Shown piece by piece: positions 9,522 through 20,400 of a DNA stretch of 64,000 nucleotides; the stretch's first letter is position 1; the number at the start of each line of letters is the position of its first letter. The notes beneath the pieces were generated by a model. It was not told where the DNA came from and did no database searches. It saw nothing but the letters and a program-made list of their open reading frames with translations. The stretch comes from Aliishimia sp963721175 (GTDB lineage Bacteria > Pseudomonadota > Alphaproteobacteria > Rhodobacterales > Rhodobacteraceae): positions 57,982 through 121,981 of the forward strand of contig CAVRIG010000024.1 of the NCBI GenBank assembly GCA_963721175.1. Reading direction: 5' to 3'. Made by a program: the position numbers and the translations under genes.

Positions 9522-12078
9522 CGCTGGTTTCGGCAACGTGACGAACGGCCGGAGCCTCCGTCGGGATCGACGGCGGGGCCGCATCGGCAAGTGGGAACGT
9601 TTTGGAAGACGATCAAGCCGGCGCATTGGTGCCTGGCGCGGTGGAATTCGCGGTCAATGCCGGCGGGGCCGGATTCGCCGACGAGAGCGGCGTGGTCTAC
9701 GAGGCGGATGTGGACGGCAACTGGATCGGTGCGTCCAATCAGACGTCCGACAGCGCGGCAAACCAGCCGGCGAACGGCGACTATACGGGCGATGGAGTTC
9801 GGCAATGCCGATGACACCGTCTACATCACCGAACGCTGGGGTGGGCGGACGCGAACCCCGACCTGACGTTCGCGGGCCGAAGGATCGCGGCGGGCGAGTA
9901 TTTCCTCACGCTCAAGCTGGCGGAGATCTACAATCCGCTTCTGAACGGAGATCCGCGGGTGCTCGACTTCAGCGTGAACGGCGTCGCGTCGCGGACCGAC
10001 CCGAATCTTCGACACGGCCGGGCTGGAAGACGCCGCGCATGAAGTCAGGTCACCATCGGGACAAGGGTGCCACGGAACCTCACGATGCCGGCGCCGCATC
10101 GGTCGACAATGCCAAAGTCGGGGCGATCTCGCTGCACGAGGCGTTGCGATCGTCACATCTGCCGATGTGACGTCTCGGTCGGTGACATCACCGTGGACGA
10201 AGATGCCGGAATTGCCGGGATCCTGTTCACCCGCGAGGGTGACCCACCTCTGACATCACGGTCGATTTCTCGGTCGTCGACGGCACGGCGGCGGCCGGCG
10301 TGGACTACGAGGCGCCGGTGACGACCTCCGTGACGATCCGGCCGGACAAACGACGGCCGACGCTCGACATCGCGCTGCTGGACAACACCGTCGAGGACGG
10401 CGATCTGGACTTCAGCGTCTCGATCGACAACCTTGTCCTCGACAGGGGGGGAGTCCCTGGCGCTCGGCAGGCCTCAGCGAACAGTGACAATCACGGATAA
10501 CGATGCGGTCGATCCGGCGGATATCGACGGAGACGGCGTGCTCAACGACGACGATCCGCTGGCCTATGACGGCCAGAATGGCCTCGGCAACGTGTTGAGC
10601 CTCGGCGGGTCGTTCCGCCAGGACTTCGACGTTGACACCAGCGATCCGTTCTCTGCGGAGGCCGGATTTACCGGTATCCTCGTGAACACCGTAGCCGGCT
10701 ACACGCCTCCGGGCACCAGCGGGACCGACCCCTACGGGGACCGGACGACCGACACCGCTTCGATGTCGACGGCAATCATTGCCGGTGCCGAAGATGGTAG
10801 AGTTCTCAAGGTGGTCGCGACAGAAACCGACACGTTCGGTACGGGAACCGGAACGAACAACACCCTCAAGGACAACTATCTGCGCGGTGCGGACGTCTCG
10901 GGTGTCGGATTCTTCACGGCTGGAGACCAAGGTCGCCAATCCGTTCCCGACGGTGATCGGCGAGAACACCGGACCTGCAATATGCCGGTCTCTGGCCTCC
11001 ATATCGGTGCAGGCGGAACGGATGACTGGGTGAAGCTGGTCTTCGGGGTCGAGAACTCCGGCATCCGGTTCGAGCTTGCCCACAATGGCAGCCTCACGAC
11101 CGGGAGCGAAAAGTCGTTCATCCAGCCGGCGGATCCGGTGGAGAACTCGGTCATTCCGACCGACTTCATCCTGCGTCTTGATGTCGACAAGTCCGGCGTG
11201 GAGCCGACGCTCGTCGCCAGCGCCATCGCCTTCGACAGCGACCGGGGCCGAGATCGGTACCTATGTGCTGCCGACCAAGGTGATCAGCGGCTCCTTTCGC
11301 AGCCGCACTCGAGGGCAACAACCCGCTGACTGGCGGAACGGGCGGCCTGACCTACGGAATTGCGGTCACCGAGTGGGGCAGCGATGCCGACAACGCCTTC
11401 ACGGCAAGTGGGATTACATCGAACTGTCGAGCCCGGACAACGCCCCATGGTCGATGCAGGCATAGCCGCACAGACCACGGACGAAGACGCGGCCTTCACC
11501 TATGCGGTGCCCGCGGATGCCTTCGCCGATGATGGCGGAGCGGAGAACCTCGTCCTCACGGCGACATTGGCCAACGGCGACCCGCTGCCTGCCTGGCTCA
11601 CCTTCGACGGCACCACCTTCAGCGGGACTCCGCTCCAGGCCGATGTGGGGACGATTTCCGTTTCGGTCCGGCCGACGACGGGACGAATCCGCCTGCCGCC
11701 TCGGTCTTCGAAATCGCGGTGGCCAACGTCAACGACGTGCCGACGGCCACTGCGATCGCGGTGCCCAGCGTGCTCGAAATCGCCGCTGCCCGTGACCATC
11801 GAACTGCTGACCGATGCCGCGGCCGCGGACGATGATGGCGATATCCTCGGCGTCACCGATGTCACGGTGACTGACCGAGGGCGGCGACCCTGTCGCGTTC
11901 GAGCTGTCCGGTCAGACGCTGACGATCGACCCGGCGCAATTCGCCGATCAACTTGGCGGCGGCGACAGCCTCGCGCTGACGGTCGGCTACACGATAACCG
12001 ACAATCTCGGTGGCGATGTTCCCAATACGGCCACCCTCCTGATCGGGGGCGTGGACGGACCGTTCACGTGGTATCCGG
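9522..12078 (+). pseudogene. Frameshift-riddled middle of the giant exoprotein gene
   Basis: This stretch still encodes recognisable domains, but the correct frame jumps repeatedly. In order: a malectin domain (about 9600-10160; AVNAGGAGFADESGVVYEAD in one frame, VYITERWG in another, AAGEYFLTLKLAEIYN in a third); Calx-beta (about 10175-10500; DITVDEDAGIAGILFTREGD); a thrombospondin-3 loop DIDGDGVLNDDDPLAYD (about 10515-10570); a jelly-roll domain (about 10580-11450); and a cadherin-like domain with LPAWLTFDGTTFSGTPLQAD (about 11460-11730) leading into the 12079 segment. At least a dozen single-base shifts are needed to join them, while codon quality stays high between shifts. That pattern suits poor base calling in a repetitive, low-coverage stretch better than mutational decay, but real inactivation cannot be excluded. 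Confidence 0.7.
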
Positions 12079-15000
12079 ATGCGCGATGGCGACGGGTTCG
12101 GCGATGCCGATGGGATCACGATCGTGGCCTACGATCAGCCTGCCGATCACGCACTCGCGACTGGCGATGACGACGATACCGATGCGACCATCTACCCTGA
12201 GGCGCCGGAACTCAACGACGGCAAGGACAATGATCAGGACGGTGAGATCGACGAGGAGAACGCCGACCCGGTCGCCGATGCGGAGGCCATCGTCATTCAG
12301 CAGGACACGCCGGTCGATATTCCGGTCGCGACCCTGCTCATGGGCGATACGGACGCCAATGGTGACACGCTGTCGGTGACTGGCGTCGCCAACTCTGTCG
12401 GCGGCACGGCTGTCTTCGACGCGGTAAGCGGTCTGGTGACCTTCACGCCCACGCCAGGCTTCACGGGCGTCGGCAGCTTCGAATACACCGTCGAGGACGG
12501 GTTCGGCGGCACCGGCACCGGCATCGTGACCGTGGGTGTCGAAAACCGCATCGTCGTGACCGACCCGTCGGTTGCGCCGGTCGGCACGCAAGGCCTCGAT
12601 ATCGTGCAGTTCGACGGGGCCGGAGATCTCGATGCCAGCGATCCTTCCATCGAAAATGTGGACCTGTCCGGCAATGCCAATGATGGCGTGACCGTGACGC
12701 TGAACGACGGATCCAACACGGTTCAGGCAGGAGAGGGCAAGCATACCATCGAACTCGGGACCGGCGCGGATGTCGTCACCGGTACGGCGGCTCAGCTCGA
12801 CGGCGACACGTTCGGCGGCTTCGGCGAAGACGATGGCATCGTGGTCGAGGGCGGGACCGGCGCGAAGATCGTGAGCCGCGCCAACGGCTCCGCGATCATC
12901 GGGATCGACACGGACGGCGACGGGCTCACCGACACGAGCATCACGCTGTCGGGCGACGTCGCGGGTCAGACGGTCCTTCTCAGCGATGACGGCACGAACG
13001 CCACGCTGACCGTGGACGCGGCGGCCGGTGATCCGAACGATGTTCTGGAAAGCGACGGCGCGGTCGAGATCGACCTCGCGGCAGGCGAGACGGATGTCGA
13101 TACCATCGCGGTCACGTCGGTGTTCGATGCCAACGGCGATGCCGTCGCCTTCACCGTGGCGGGATCGGCAATCACGATCGACCCTGCACAATTCGCGGTC
13201 GTGCTCGATGGCGGCGAGAGCCTCCAGGTGACGATCGCCTATGAGGTGACGACCGTCGGCGGGGATGTTCTCGAACGGAATTCGGCCCTGACGGTCGGCG
13301 GCGTCGACGGGCCCTTCACCTACTACCGCGACGCGGATGGAGACACGTTCGGCGATGCTGCCGACGCGCTCGAGGGTTACGCGGCGCCTGAAGGCTACGT
13401 GCTCGACGATACCGATGCGGACGACACGGATGCGACGATCTACCCGGGCGCGCCCGAACTCAACGATGGCAAGGACAACGACCAGGACGGCGAGGTCGAC
13501 GAGGACAATTCTTCTCCGGTGCTGGGCGATGACGACGGCGTGACCGCACCGGGGGTTGCGTTCACGATTACCCGGACGGAGCTTCTGTCGAACGACAGCG
13601 ACCCCGAGGGCGGCTTGCTCAGCTTCGTCGGCGTCTCCGACGCGGTGAACGGCACCGTGACCTTCGACCCCGCCCTCGGGACGATCCGGTTCGACCCGGA
13701 GCCCGGCTTCAGCGGCGTGGCGAGCTTCGACTACACCGTCTCCGACCCGCAGGGCGCCACCAGCGTCAAGACCGTTGTCATCGACGTCACCAGCGAAGGT
13801 GGCGGCGTGGCAACCGACCTTGTCATGGCGCAGAATGCGGTCTCCTCATACAGCGGGCAGGATCGGCCCGCCCAGGGTTCCGCAACCGTCGACGCGCAAG
13901 CACAGAGCATAAGCATCGTCGGAAACTCCTGGAAGAAGGTGCAACTGCCGCAGGATGCGGTCATCACCGCCAACAGCGAGCTTTGGTTCACCGTGACCTC
14001 GAGCGAGATCCCCGAATTGCTGGGCATCGGTCTCGACAACAACAGCTCCTACACCAACGGCAACGAGGCACTGTTCCAATTGGGCGGCCTGCAAGGCACG
14101 CTCAACCAGGCGAACCAGGAGTTCCGGACCTACACCACCGCGGGCGAGGAGGTGCTCTACAAGATCCCGCTCGGGGCCTTTGCGGGCAACAATTACAGCC
14201 ACCTGGTCATCTTCAACGACCAGGACGCATCGCCCTTCACGGCCAACAGCACGTTCTCGAACATCCGGATCGTAGAGCCGGCGCCCTTCAACCCGACCCC
14301 GCTGGCCGGTGAGGACGCGCGCACCATGGAATCGGATGCGCCACTGGTGATCTCCGCCGCCTCCCTCCTGGCCAACGACACGGATGTGGACGGCGACACC
14401 TTTACCCTCACCTCCGTGGCGAATGCGAAGAACGGCACGGTTGCGCTCGAAAACGGTCTGATCACTTTCGCGGCCGACGCGGAGTACACCGGACCGGCGA
14501 GCTTCGAGTACACGATCACCGACAGCGCGGGTGGCACGTCGACCACGACCGTCAGCATCGACGTTCGAGCACCGGGCGGGGGCGACGTTGTGACCGACAT
14601 CAACTTCAACGAGAACGACATCGACTCCTATGACGGTCAGGACGCATCCCCCGGAACCGGCTTTGCAATCTCCCCGACGGGAGAGAGCCTGACGCTCACC
14701 GGAAACGTCTGGAAGAAGACCGCGTTCACCGGTGGCGACTATGCCGTCACCGAGAACACGGTCCTGCGCTTCGACCTGACGGTGATCGATCCGAGCGGCG
14801 AGATCGTCGCGATCGGTCTGGAGAACGACAACAACTTCCGGTCGGACAACGACATCCTGTTCCAGCTCTTCGGAAACCAGAACTTCTCGACCTGGGCCAA
14901 TCAGCAGTACAAGAACGACTACGGCACGGTTGGGCAGCCAACGAGCTACGAGATATCGCTGGCCGATTACGCCGGGCAGTCATTCTCGCTGCTGGCGTTC

Positions 15001-17490
15001 ATCAATGACGACGACAAGAACGCCACTTCCTCGGTGAGCTTCGCCAACGTGCAGATGGTCGAGAAGCTGCCGGACATTCCGGCCGGCACGCAGGCTCCCG
15101 AGATCTTCGGTGGCACCATCGCCGACCAGACGGTCACAGAGGACGCGCTGTTCGAGATCGATCTGCCGTTCTTCGACACGGACACGCCGTTCGAGGACCT
15201 GACGTTCAGCTTCGTCAACAAGCCGGACTTCCTGACCGAGGTGGACGGGGTTCTCTTCGGGCAGCCTGCAAACGAGGATGTGGGTGAATACAACATCGCC
15301 GTGACGGCCACCGACCCCGAGGGCAACGCCACGATGGGCTTGTTCAAGCTGACGGTGGAGAACACGAACGATGCCCCCGTTCTGACGGGTGTGTTCGAGG
15401 ATACGGGCGTGATCCTGAACGGTGACTTCGTGCTGCCGCTGCCGGCCGGGCTCTTTACCGATGTCGATGTGGACACGGTGCTGACCTACTCCGCAAGCGG
15501 TCTGCCAGATGGCGTCACGATCGACCCCGCGACAGGCGAAATATCTGGCGCTGCGACGCAAAGCGGTCCCTTCAACGTCACCATCACCGCAAGTGACGGC
15601 GAAGAGACCGCCTTCACGACCTTCACGCTCGACGTGGCCGACGGTCCGCCGCGGGAAGTCGTGCTGATCGAAGCCGAGGCGTTCACGGCCTTCGACGAGC
15701 CGGCGTACGAAATCGACGGTTTCTACCGCAGCTTTGCCGCACCGGCATCGGGACAGCAGGTGATCCGGGTCAATACCAACAAGTTCGGCAGTATCTCGAC
15801 CGATCTTGCCTCCAAGGGTGTGGTACCGGGCTTCTACGACATCTCGGTGATCCATTTCGACGAGAATGACGGCATCGCGTCGCTCACCGTGTCGCTCGAC
15901 TTCGGCGACGGCACGCCCTTGCAGGAGGTGGGCACGTTCCTGATGGATCGCTCCGATCTTCCTGGTCAGGGCAATGGCACGCAGTCCGGCAACCTCACGG
16001 AATTCACCTTCCAGTCGGTCGAGGTGCCGTCCGGCGCCCGTCTCGTCCTCTCCGGACAGGCGGATAGCGGCGAAGTCCTGCGGATCGACGCAGTGCGGTT
16101 CGATCCGGTGGCCAATGTCCCGGCAGAGTTCACCTCGCCGGCCGCGCAGGTCGCCGCCGAAGGTACGCTGGCAGCGGCAACGGTGACCGCTGTGGATCCG
16201 GAGGGCGCGGATGTGTCCTATTCGATCGCGGGTGGGTCCGATGCGGCGCTGTTCCAGGTCGATGCGGCCACAGGTGCCGTTTCCTTCGTCGCGGCTCCTG
16301 ATTTCGAGCTGCCGGAAGATGCCGATCTGGACAACGTCTATGAGGTGGTGATCTCCGCTAATGATGGCGGTACGGCCGCAGAGCAGGCCTTGTCGGTCAC
16401 GGTGACGGATGCCAACGACGCACCTGCGCCGACCGAACTTCTGGTGGATGCGGTCACCGGCCTCAACCAGCCCGTCGCGCTGCCGACGCTCGCGGAGCTC
16501 TTCTCCGACCAGGATGCGGGTGCGATCCTCAGCATCGAAGCGACTGGCCTGCCTGCCGGCGTGACAATCGTCGACGGCGAGTTCGTCGGGTCTCCGACGG
16601 AAGAGGGCGTGTTCACCATCTCGGTGACCGCGAATGACGGTATCTCCGAACCGGTTGTCGCCACCTTCGACTTGTCCGTGGTTCTCGACTTCGGCGCGGT
16701 CTCGCCGGATGAGGATCTGGATGGTGACGGTATTCTCAACGCCGTGGATACCGATGTCGACGGCGATGGAATCGCCAACGCGGACGACGCCTTCGCCTAT
16801 GATGCGGAGAATGGCATGACCCTCTCGGTCGGAGAGACCCGTTCGTACGAGTTCAACATCGACGGCACGATCTTCGAAAACGGCATGACCGGGTTCCTGC
16901 AGGCCACTACGAATGGCGGGGTCTTCGAAGAGGATACCGGGGCGACCTCCGTTTCCGGCGGACTCATGACGGTAAACCCGGTAACCGGTGGCGATACCGG
17001 CTCCGCCAACACGCCGCAGGACGACGCGACCGTGGGTGTCAAGAACGGCACCTTCACGGCCAAGGCGGTCATTCTCAACCCTTGGGTTGGCGGTGCGCCG
17101 AACCCTGGCGGATTTGATCAGCTGGGCCTTGTGCTTGGCCTCGACAGTGCGGACATGATCAAGCTGGTCTTCGGACAGACCGGCCAAGTCGTGGAGTTCC
17201 AGAAACAGGAGGCGGATGTCGGGACGAAGTACGGTGGCCCGACGGCGTCATGCCAACGTGGCGCTTCCGAATGGCCTGACGCTCGACGATTTCGCAAAGG
17301 CGGAAATCACCTTCGAGGTCGTTTCGGTCGATGCGAGTGCAGCCAGCGTGACGGGCACGATCGTCTTCCAGAACGCGGACGGATCGGTCGTCGACACGCT
17401 CGAACTCGGAGCCGCTCCGATCGGCGGCGCGCTTGCGGCGGCGCTCGCCGATGCCGAAACGGGCGTCGCAGTGGGCTTCACCCATGTTGA
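12079..17490 (+). CDS. Giant multidomain carbohydrate-binding exoprotein, central segment
   Basis: 1803 residues; continues the gene begun at 2463, so the ATG at 12079 is only the first Met after the shifts. Domains (residues here): MopE-like Asp-rich metal-binding loop APELNDGKDNDQDGEIDE (38-64); tandem-95/cadherin-like repeat (68-154); RTX-like segment (193-237); second, longer MopE-like loop YYRDADGDTFGD...ELNDGKDNDQDGEVDE (413-477); tandem-95 repeat; carbohydrate-binding-like module (577-733); tandem-95 repeat; a second copy of that module (834-994); two cadherin-like domains with DNAPVL-type junctions; a CBM6/35-like domain opening VLIEAEAFTAFDEPAYEIDG (1193-1346); two more cadherin-like domains; thrombospondin-3 loop DEDLDGDGILNAVDTDVDGD (1543-1579); the start of a jelly-roll domain. 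Near 17240 one extra g (acg-g-cgt) ends this frame, and the protein continues in the next segment. The last 80 or so residues are out of frame. Confidence 0.85.
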   Translation: MRDGDGFGDADGITIVAYDQPADHALATGDDDDTDATIYPEAPELNDGKDNDQDGEIDEENADPVADAEAIVIQQDTPVDIPVATLLMGDTDANGDTLSVTGVANSVGGTAVFDAVSGLVTFTPTPGFTGVGSFEYTVEDGFGGTGTGIVTVGVENRIVVTDPSVAPVGTQGLDIVQFDGAGDLDASDPSIENVDLSGNANDGVTVTLNDGSNTVQAGEGKHTIELGTGADVVTGTAAQLDGDTFGGFGEDDGIVVEGGTGAKIVSRANGSAIIGIDTDGDGLTDTSITLSGDVAGQTVLLSDDGTNATLTVDAAAGDPNDVLESDGAVEIDLAAGETDVDTIAVTSVFDANGDAVAFTVAGSAITIDPAQFAVVLDGGESLQVTIAYEVTTVGGDVLERNSALTVGGVDGPFTYYRDADGDTFGDAADALEGYAAPEGYVLDDTDADDTDATIYPGAPELNDGKDNDQDGEVDEDNSSPVLGDDDGVTAPGVAFTITRTELLSNDSDPEGGLLSFVGVSDAVNGTVTFDPALGTIRFDPEPGFSGVASFDYTVSDPQGATSVKTVVIDVTSEGGGVATDLVMAQNAVSSYSGQDRPAQGSATVDAQAQSISIVGNSWKKVQLPQDAVITANSELWFTVTSSEIPELLGIGLDNNSSYTNGNEALFQLGGLQGTLNQANQEFRTYTTAGEEVLYKIPLGAFAGNNYSHLVIFNDQDASPFTANSTFSNIRIVEPAPFNPTPLAGEDARTMESDAPLVISAASLLANDTDVDGDTFTLTSVANAKNGTVALENGLITFAADAEYTGPASFEYTITDSAGGTSTTTVSIDVRAPGGGDVVTDINFNENDIDSYDGQDASPGTGFAISPTGESLTLTGNVWKKTAFTGGDYAVTENTVLRFDLTVIDPSGEIVAIGLENDNNFRSDNDILFQLFGNQNFSTWANQQYKNDYGTVGQPTSYEISLADYAGQSFSLLAFINDDDKNATSSVSFANVQMVEKLPDIPAGTQAPEIFGGTIADQTVTEDALFEIDLPFFDTDTPFEDLTFSFVNKPDFLTEVDGVLFGQPANEDVGEYNIAVTATDPEGNATMGLFKLTVENTNDAPVLTGVFEDTGVILNGDFVLPLPAGLFTDVDVDTVLTYSASGLPDGVTIDPATGEISGAATQSGPFNVTITASDGEETAFTTFTLDVADGPPREVVLIEAEAFTAFDEPAYEIDGFYRSFAAPASGQQVIRVNTNKFGSISTDLASKGVVPGFYDISVIHFDENDGIASLTVSLDFGDGTPLQEVGTFLMDRSDLPGQGNGTQSGNLTEFTFQSVEVPSGARLVLSGQADSGEVLRIDAVRFDPVANVPAEFTSPAAQVAAEGTLAAATVTAVDPEGADVSYSIAGGSDAALFQVDAATGAVSFVAAPDFELPEDADLDNVYEVVISANDGGTAAEQALSVTVTDANDAPAPTELLVDAVTGLNQPVALPTLAELFSDQDAGAILSIEATGLPAGVTIVDGEFVGSPTEEGVFTISVTANDGISEPVVATFDLSVVLDFGAVSPDEDLDGDGILNAVDTDVDGDGIANADDAFAYDAENGMTLSVGETRSYEFNIDGTIFENGMTGFLQATTNGGVFEEDTGATSVSGGLMTVNPVTGGDTGSANTPQDDATVGVKNGTFTAKAVILNPWVGGAPNPGGFDQLGLVLGLDSADMIKLVFGQTGQVVEFQKQEADVGTKYGGPTASCQRGASEWPDARRFRKGGNHLRGRFGRCECSQRDGHDRLPERGRIGRRHARTRSRSDRRRACGGARRCRNGRRSGLHPC
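13808..15060 (+). repeat. Two divergent copies of a carbohydrate-binding-like module
   Basis: Inside the giant gene, two modules share the order SY-GQD ... GN-WKK ... GIGLDNN / AIGLENDNN ... LFQL ... VSFANVQMVE-type endings. The SYSGQD and SYDGQD starts lie about 780 bp apart, with a tandem-95 domain between them, so the repeated unit is module plus linker domain. Divergence at the protein level is high, which points to an old duplication. Confidence 0.65.
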
Positions 17491-20400
17491 TGCGGCGACA
17501 GCGCCGGGCTTCGTCGCCCAGCTCGATAGCCTGGAGATCTCGGTGCCGGATGACGGAGTGGTCATCGCAGAGGACGAAGTCGTCTACCGCATCAACGCTT
17601 TCGGACCGACGGTTGCGAGCATAGACGACGGTCCCGACTGGTCCGGCGACAGCCTTGACGCGGTCAACCCCTACCTGACCGTCACCGACAATCGCGGCGA
17701 CACGTTCGGCTACAGCGGCGATCTGGGTCTCGTTCCCGATGGCGTGCCGGTCGAGGTGCTCGACACGCTGCGCTCCAGCAACGCGGCCTTCACCTACGAC
17801 ATCCCGGTGTCGGCCCTCGGCAATGGAGAAAACTACGAAGTCCGCCTCTATATCTCGGAGCTTTTCACCGGTTCCACCGCGCAATCGGGCGGCTTCCGGA
17901 ACTTCGATGCGACGTTGGAAGGCAGCGTCCCGGCCACCTTCAACAACATTGATCCGGGCGCGCTCTACGGCTCCGGCGTCGGGGTGCTGTCGTCCCAGGT
18001 CAGGGTCACGGACGGTACGCTGAACATCGGCTTCGTCCAGGACATCGTCCAGAACCCGATCATCAACGCGATCGAGATCATCAAGCTCGGTGGAGAGGTC
18101 GCGGGCCCGGTCGTGACCGGCGACCCGAGCAATGCGCTCGACGTCTTTTCGACGCAGACGGACCTGTCCACCGGAGCCACCTATGCCCCCGCGACCGTCG
18201 GCTCCGCTCGCCTTGAGGTGACGCCGGGAAACAACAACATCCAGGTGTCCAACTTCGGCATGGACTCCTTCAAGGTCACCAATACCGGCGACAAGAAGAT
18301 CGCGGCAGTGTTCATTGATGTGTCCAGTGCGCTTTATCCGGACTCCGTATTCGATCCTGACGGGGCGGGTGGAGACAACGCCTTCAAGAATTGGGGCATC
18401 GATGATGCAGGCGGAACCGGAGCTTTCATCAGCGGCGGCACGGGCGGCTATTTCCTGCCCGGCACCGATCCTCTGGTCAACACGACCGGCACCGGACAGG
18501 CCTCCAATGGCGGCTTCAAGGGCGCGATCGTGAAGTTCGCCTCAACTGTCAACGGCGGCTTCGAAGCGACTGAAGTGGTTGGCTTCTCCGGCGACATGGA
18601 TCCCAACTCCATCGCGGGGCTCGACAAGAACGGTGCGAACGGAGTCGACCCGACGGCCATTGATAGCTGGGACGTGGGCGGCATCTCGGGCCATGAGCTG
18701 ATCGGTTCCACATTCACGGTGCTCTTCGACGACGGCACGACGGCCTACGGCCAGTTGGCCAGCGACGGTAGCGCGTCGGGATCGCAGGCGCTTGCCAGCC
18801 AGGGTCAGCCCCTGGTGACGGCGCCGACGATCACGGTGAACGGTGTCGCCGCCGGCGAGACCGGCACCTACGGCGGAACCGAGCCTTCGGTGATCGTCAC
18901 CGGAACGCCCGGCGACGTGGTGCGCATCACGCTCACCAAGGGGTTCAATCCGGTCACGAACACGGCCAACGGAATCTCCGACCTGGTGGAGCAGCGTCTC
19001 GACCGCTACGACTTCAAGGCGTCGAACACGTTCGACAGCCAGTCGGTCGACGTGGTCATCGGTGTGGACGGCACATTCGATGCCTCCGGTCTCTTCGACT
19101 ACGACGACGCGGTGGCCAACAACGTGGGCGACGGCACTTTCGCCGGTGACGACGTGGCGCAGATCGGCTTCGTGGCCAGCGTCATCGATCCCAACCAGGG
19201 TGGCGTCGCGATCAGCGGCGTAACGGCACCGATCTACCTGACCAACGATGGCGGTCCGGTGGTCGGCGACCCCGATCCCGACAACGTGGCAGGCATCTTC
19301 GCCAGCCAGACCGATCTTGTCACCAACGCCAGCTACGGCGCCGGGGCGGCCGGATCCGCCGTGCTGGACATCATGACGGGCTCCAACAACATTGAGGCCT
19401 CGAACTACGGCGCGAGCTCCTTCAAGGTCACGAATACTGGCGACAAGAAGATCTCCGCGATCTTCATCGACGTCAACGATGCGCTCTACGGCGACAGTGT
19501 CTTCGATCCGGACGGGCAGGGCGGTGACAACGTCGCCAAGGCCTGGGCGGTGAATTCCGCCGGCGGGACCGGTGCCTATATCAGCGGCGGTCAGGGCGGG
19601 TATTTCTTGCCCGGCGTCAACCCGCTCCCCAACACCACGGGGACCGGCGGCCCCTCGAATGGCGGCTACAAGGGCGCGATCGTCAAGTTCACCGACTTCG
19701 ACAACGGCGAGACGGTTGGCTTCTCCGGCGACATGGACCCCAATTCCATCGCCGGTCTGACCAAGGCCTCGGTCGATGGAACCGCCATCGACAGTTGGGA
19801 CGTGGGTGGTGTCTCCGGGCACGAACTCATCGGGTCGCGCTTCACGGTGCTCTTCGATGACGGAACCACGGCGTCGGGTCAGCTCGCCAGCGACGGCAGC
19901 GCATCCGGTTCGCAGGCGCTCGCCAGCCAGAGCCTCAGCCTGGCCACGGCGCCGACGCTGACGGTGAACGCTGTGGGCGCGGGCGGTACCGGCACGTATG
20001 GCGTAACGCAGCCAACGGTCCTCCTTAGCGGGGATCCGGGCGATACCGTCCGGATCACCATGACCAAGGGCTTCAATCCGGTGGTCGAATCCGCAAACGG
20101 GATCGCGGACCTCGTCAATGCCCGCCTCGACCGTTACGACTTCAAGGCGAACAACAACTTCGACAGCCAATCCGTCGATGTGGTCATCGGCGCGGACGGC
20201 ACCTATGATGCTACCGGACTCTTTGACTACGATGATCCGGTCGCCAACAACAAGGGCGACGGAAGCTTTGCCGGGGACGACGTGGCCCAGATCGGGTTCG
20301 TCGCTTCCGTGATCGATCCAGGCAACAATGGGCTGGCGATCAGCGATGTGACGGCGCCGATCTACCTCACCAACCAGGGCGGTCCGGTGACGGGAGATCC

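Noticed and set aside
12190..13520. Asp-rich repeats as a possible CRISPR-like or microsatellite array
   Set aside because: They are protein-level MopE/thrombospondin-type metal-binding loops with diverged DNA, not regularly spaced DNA repeats. No CRISPR array was found in the window.
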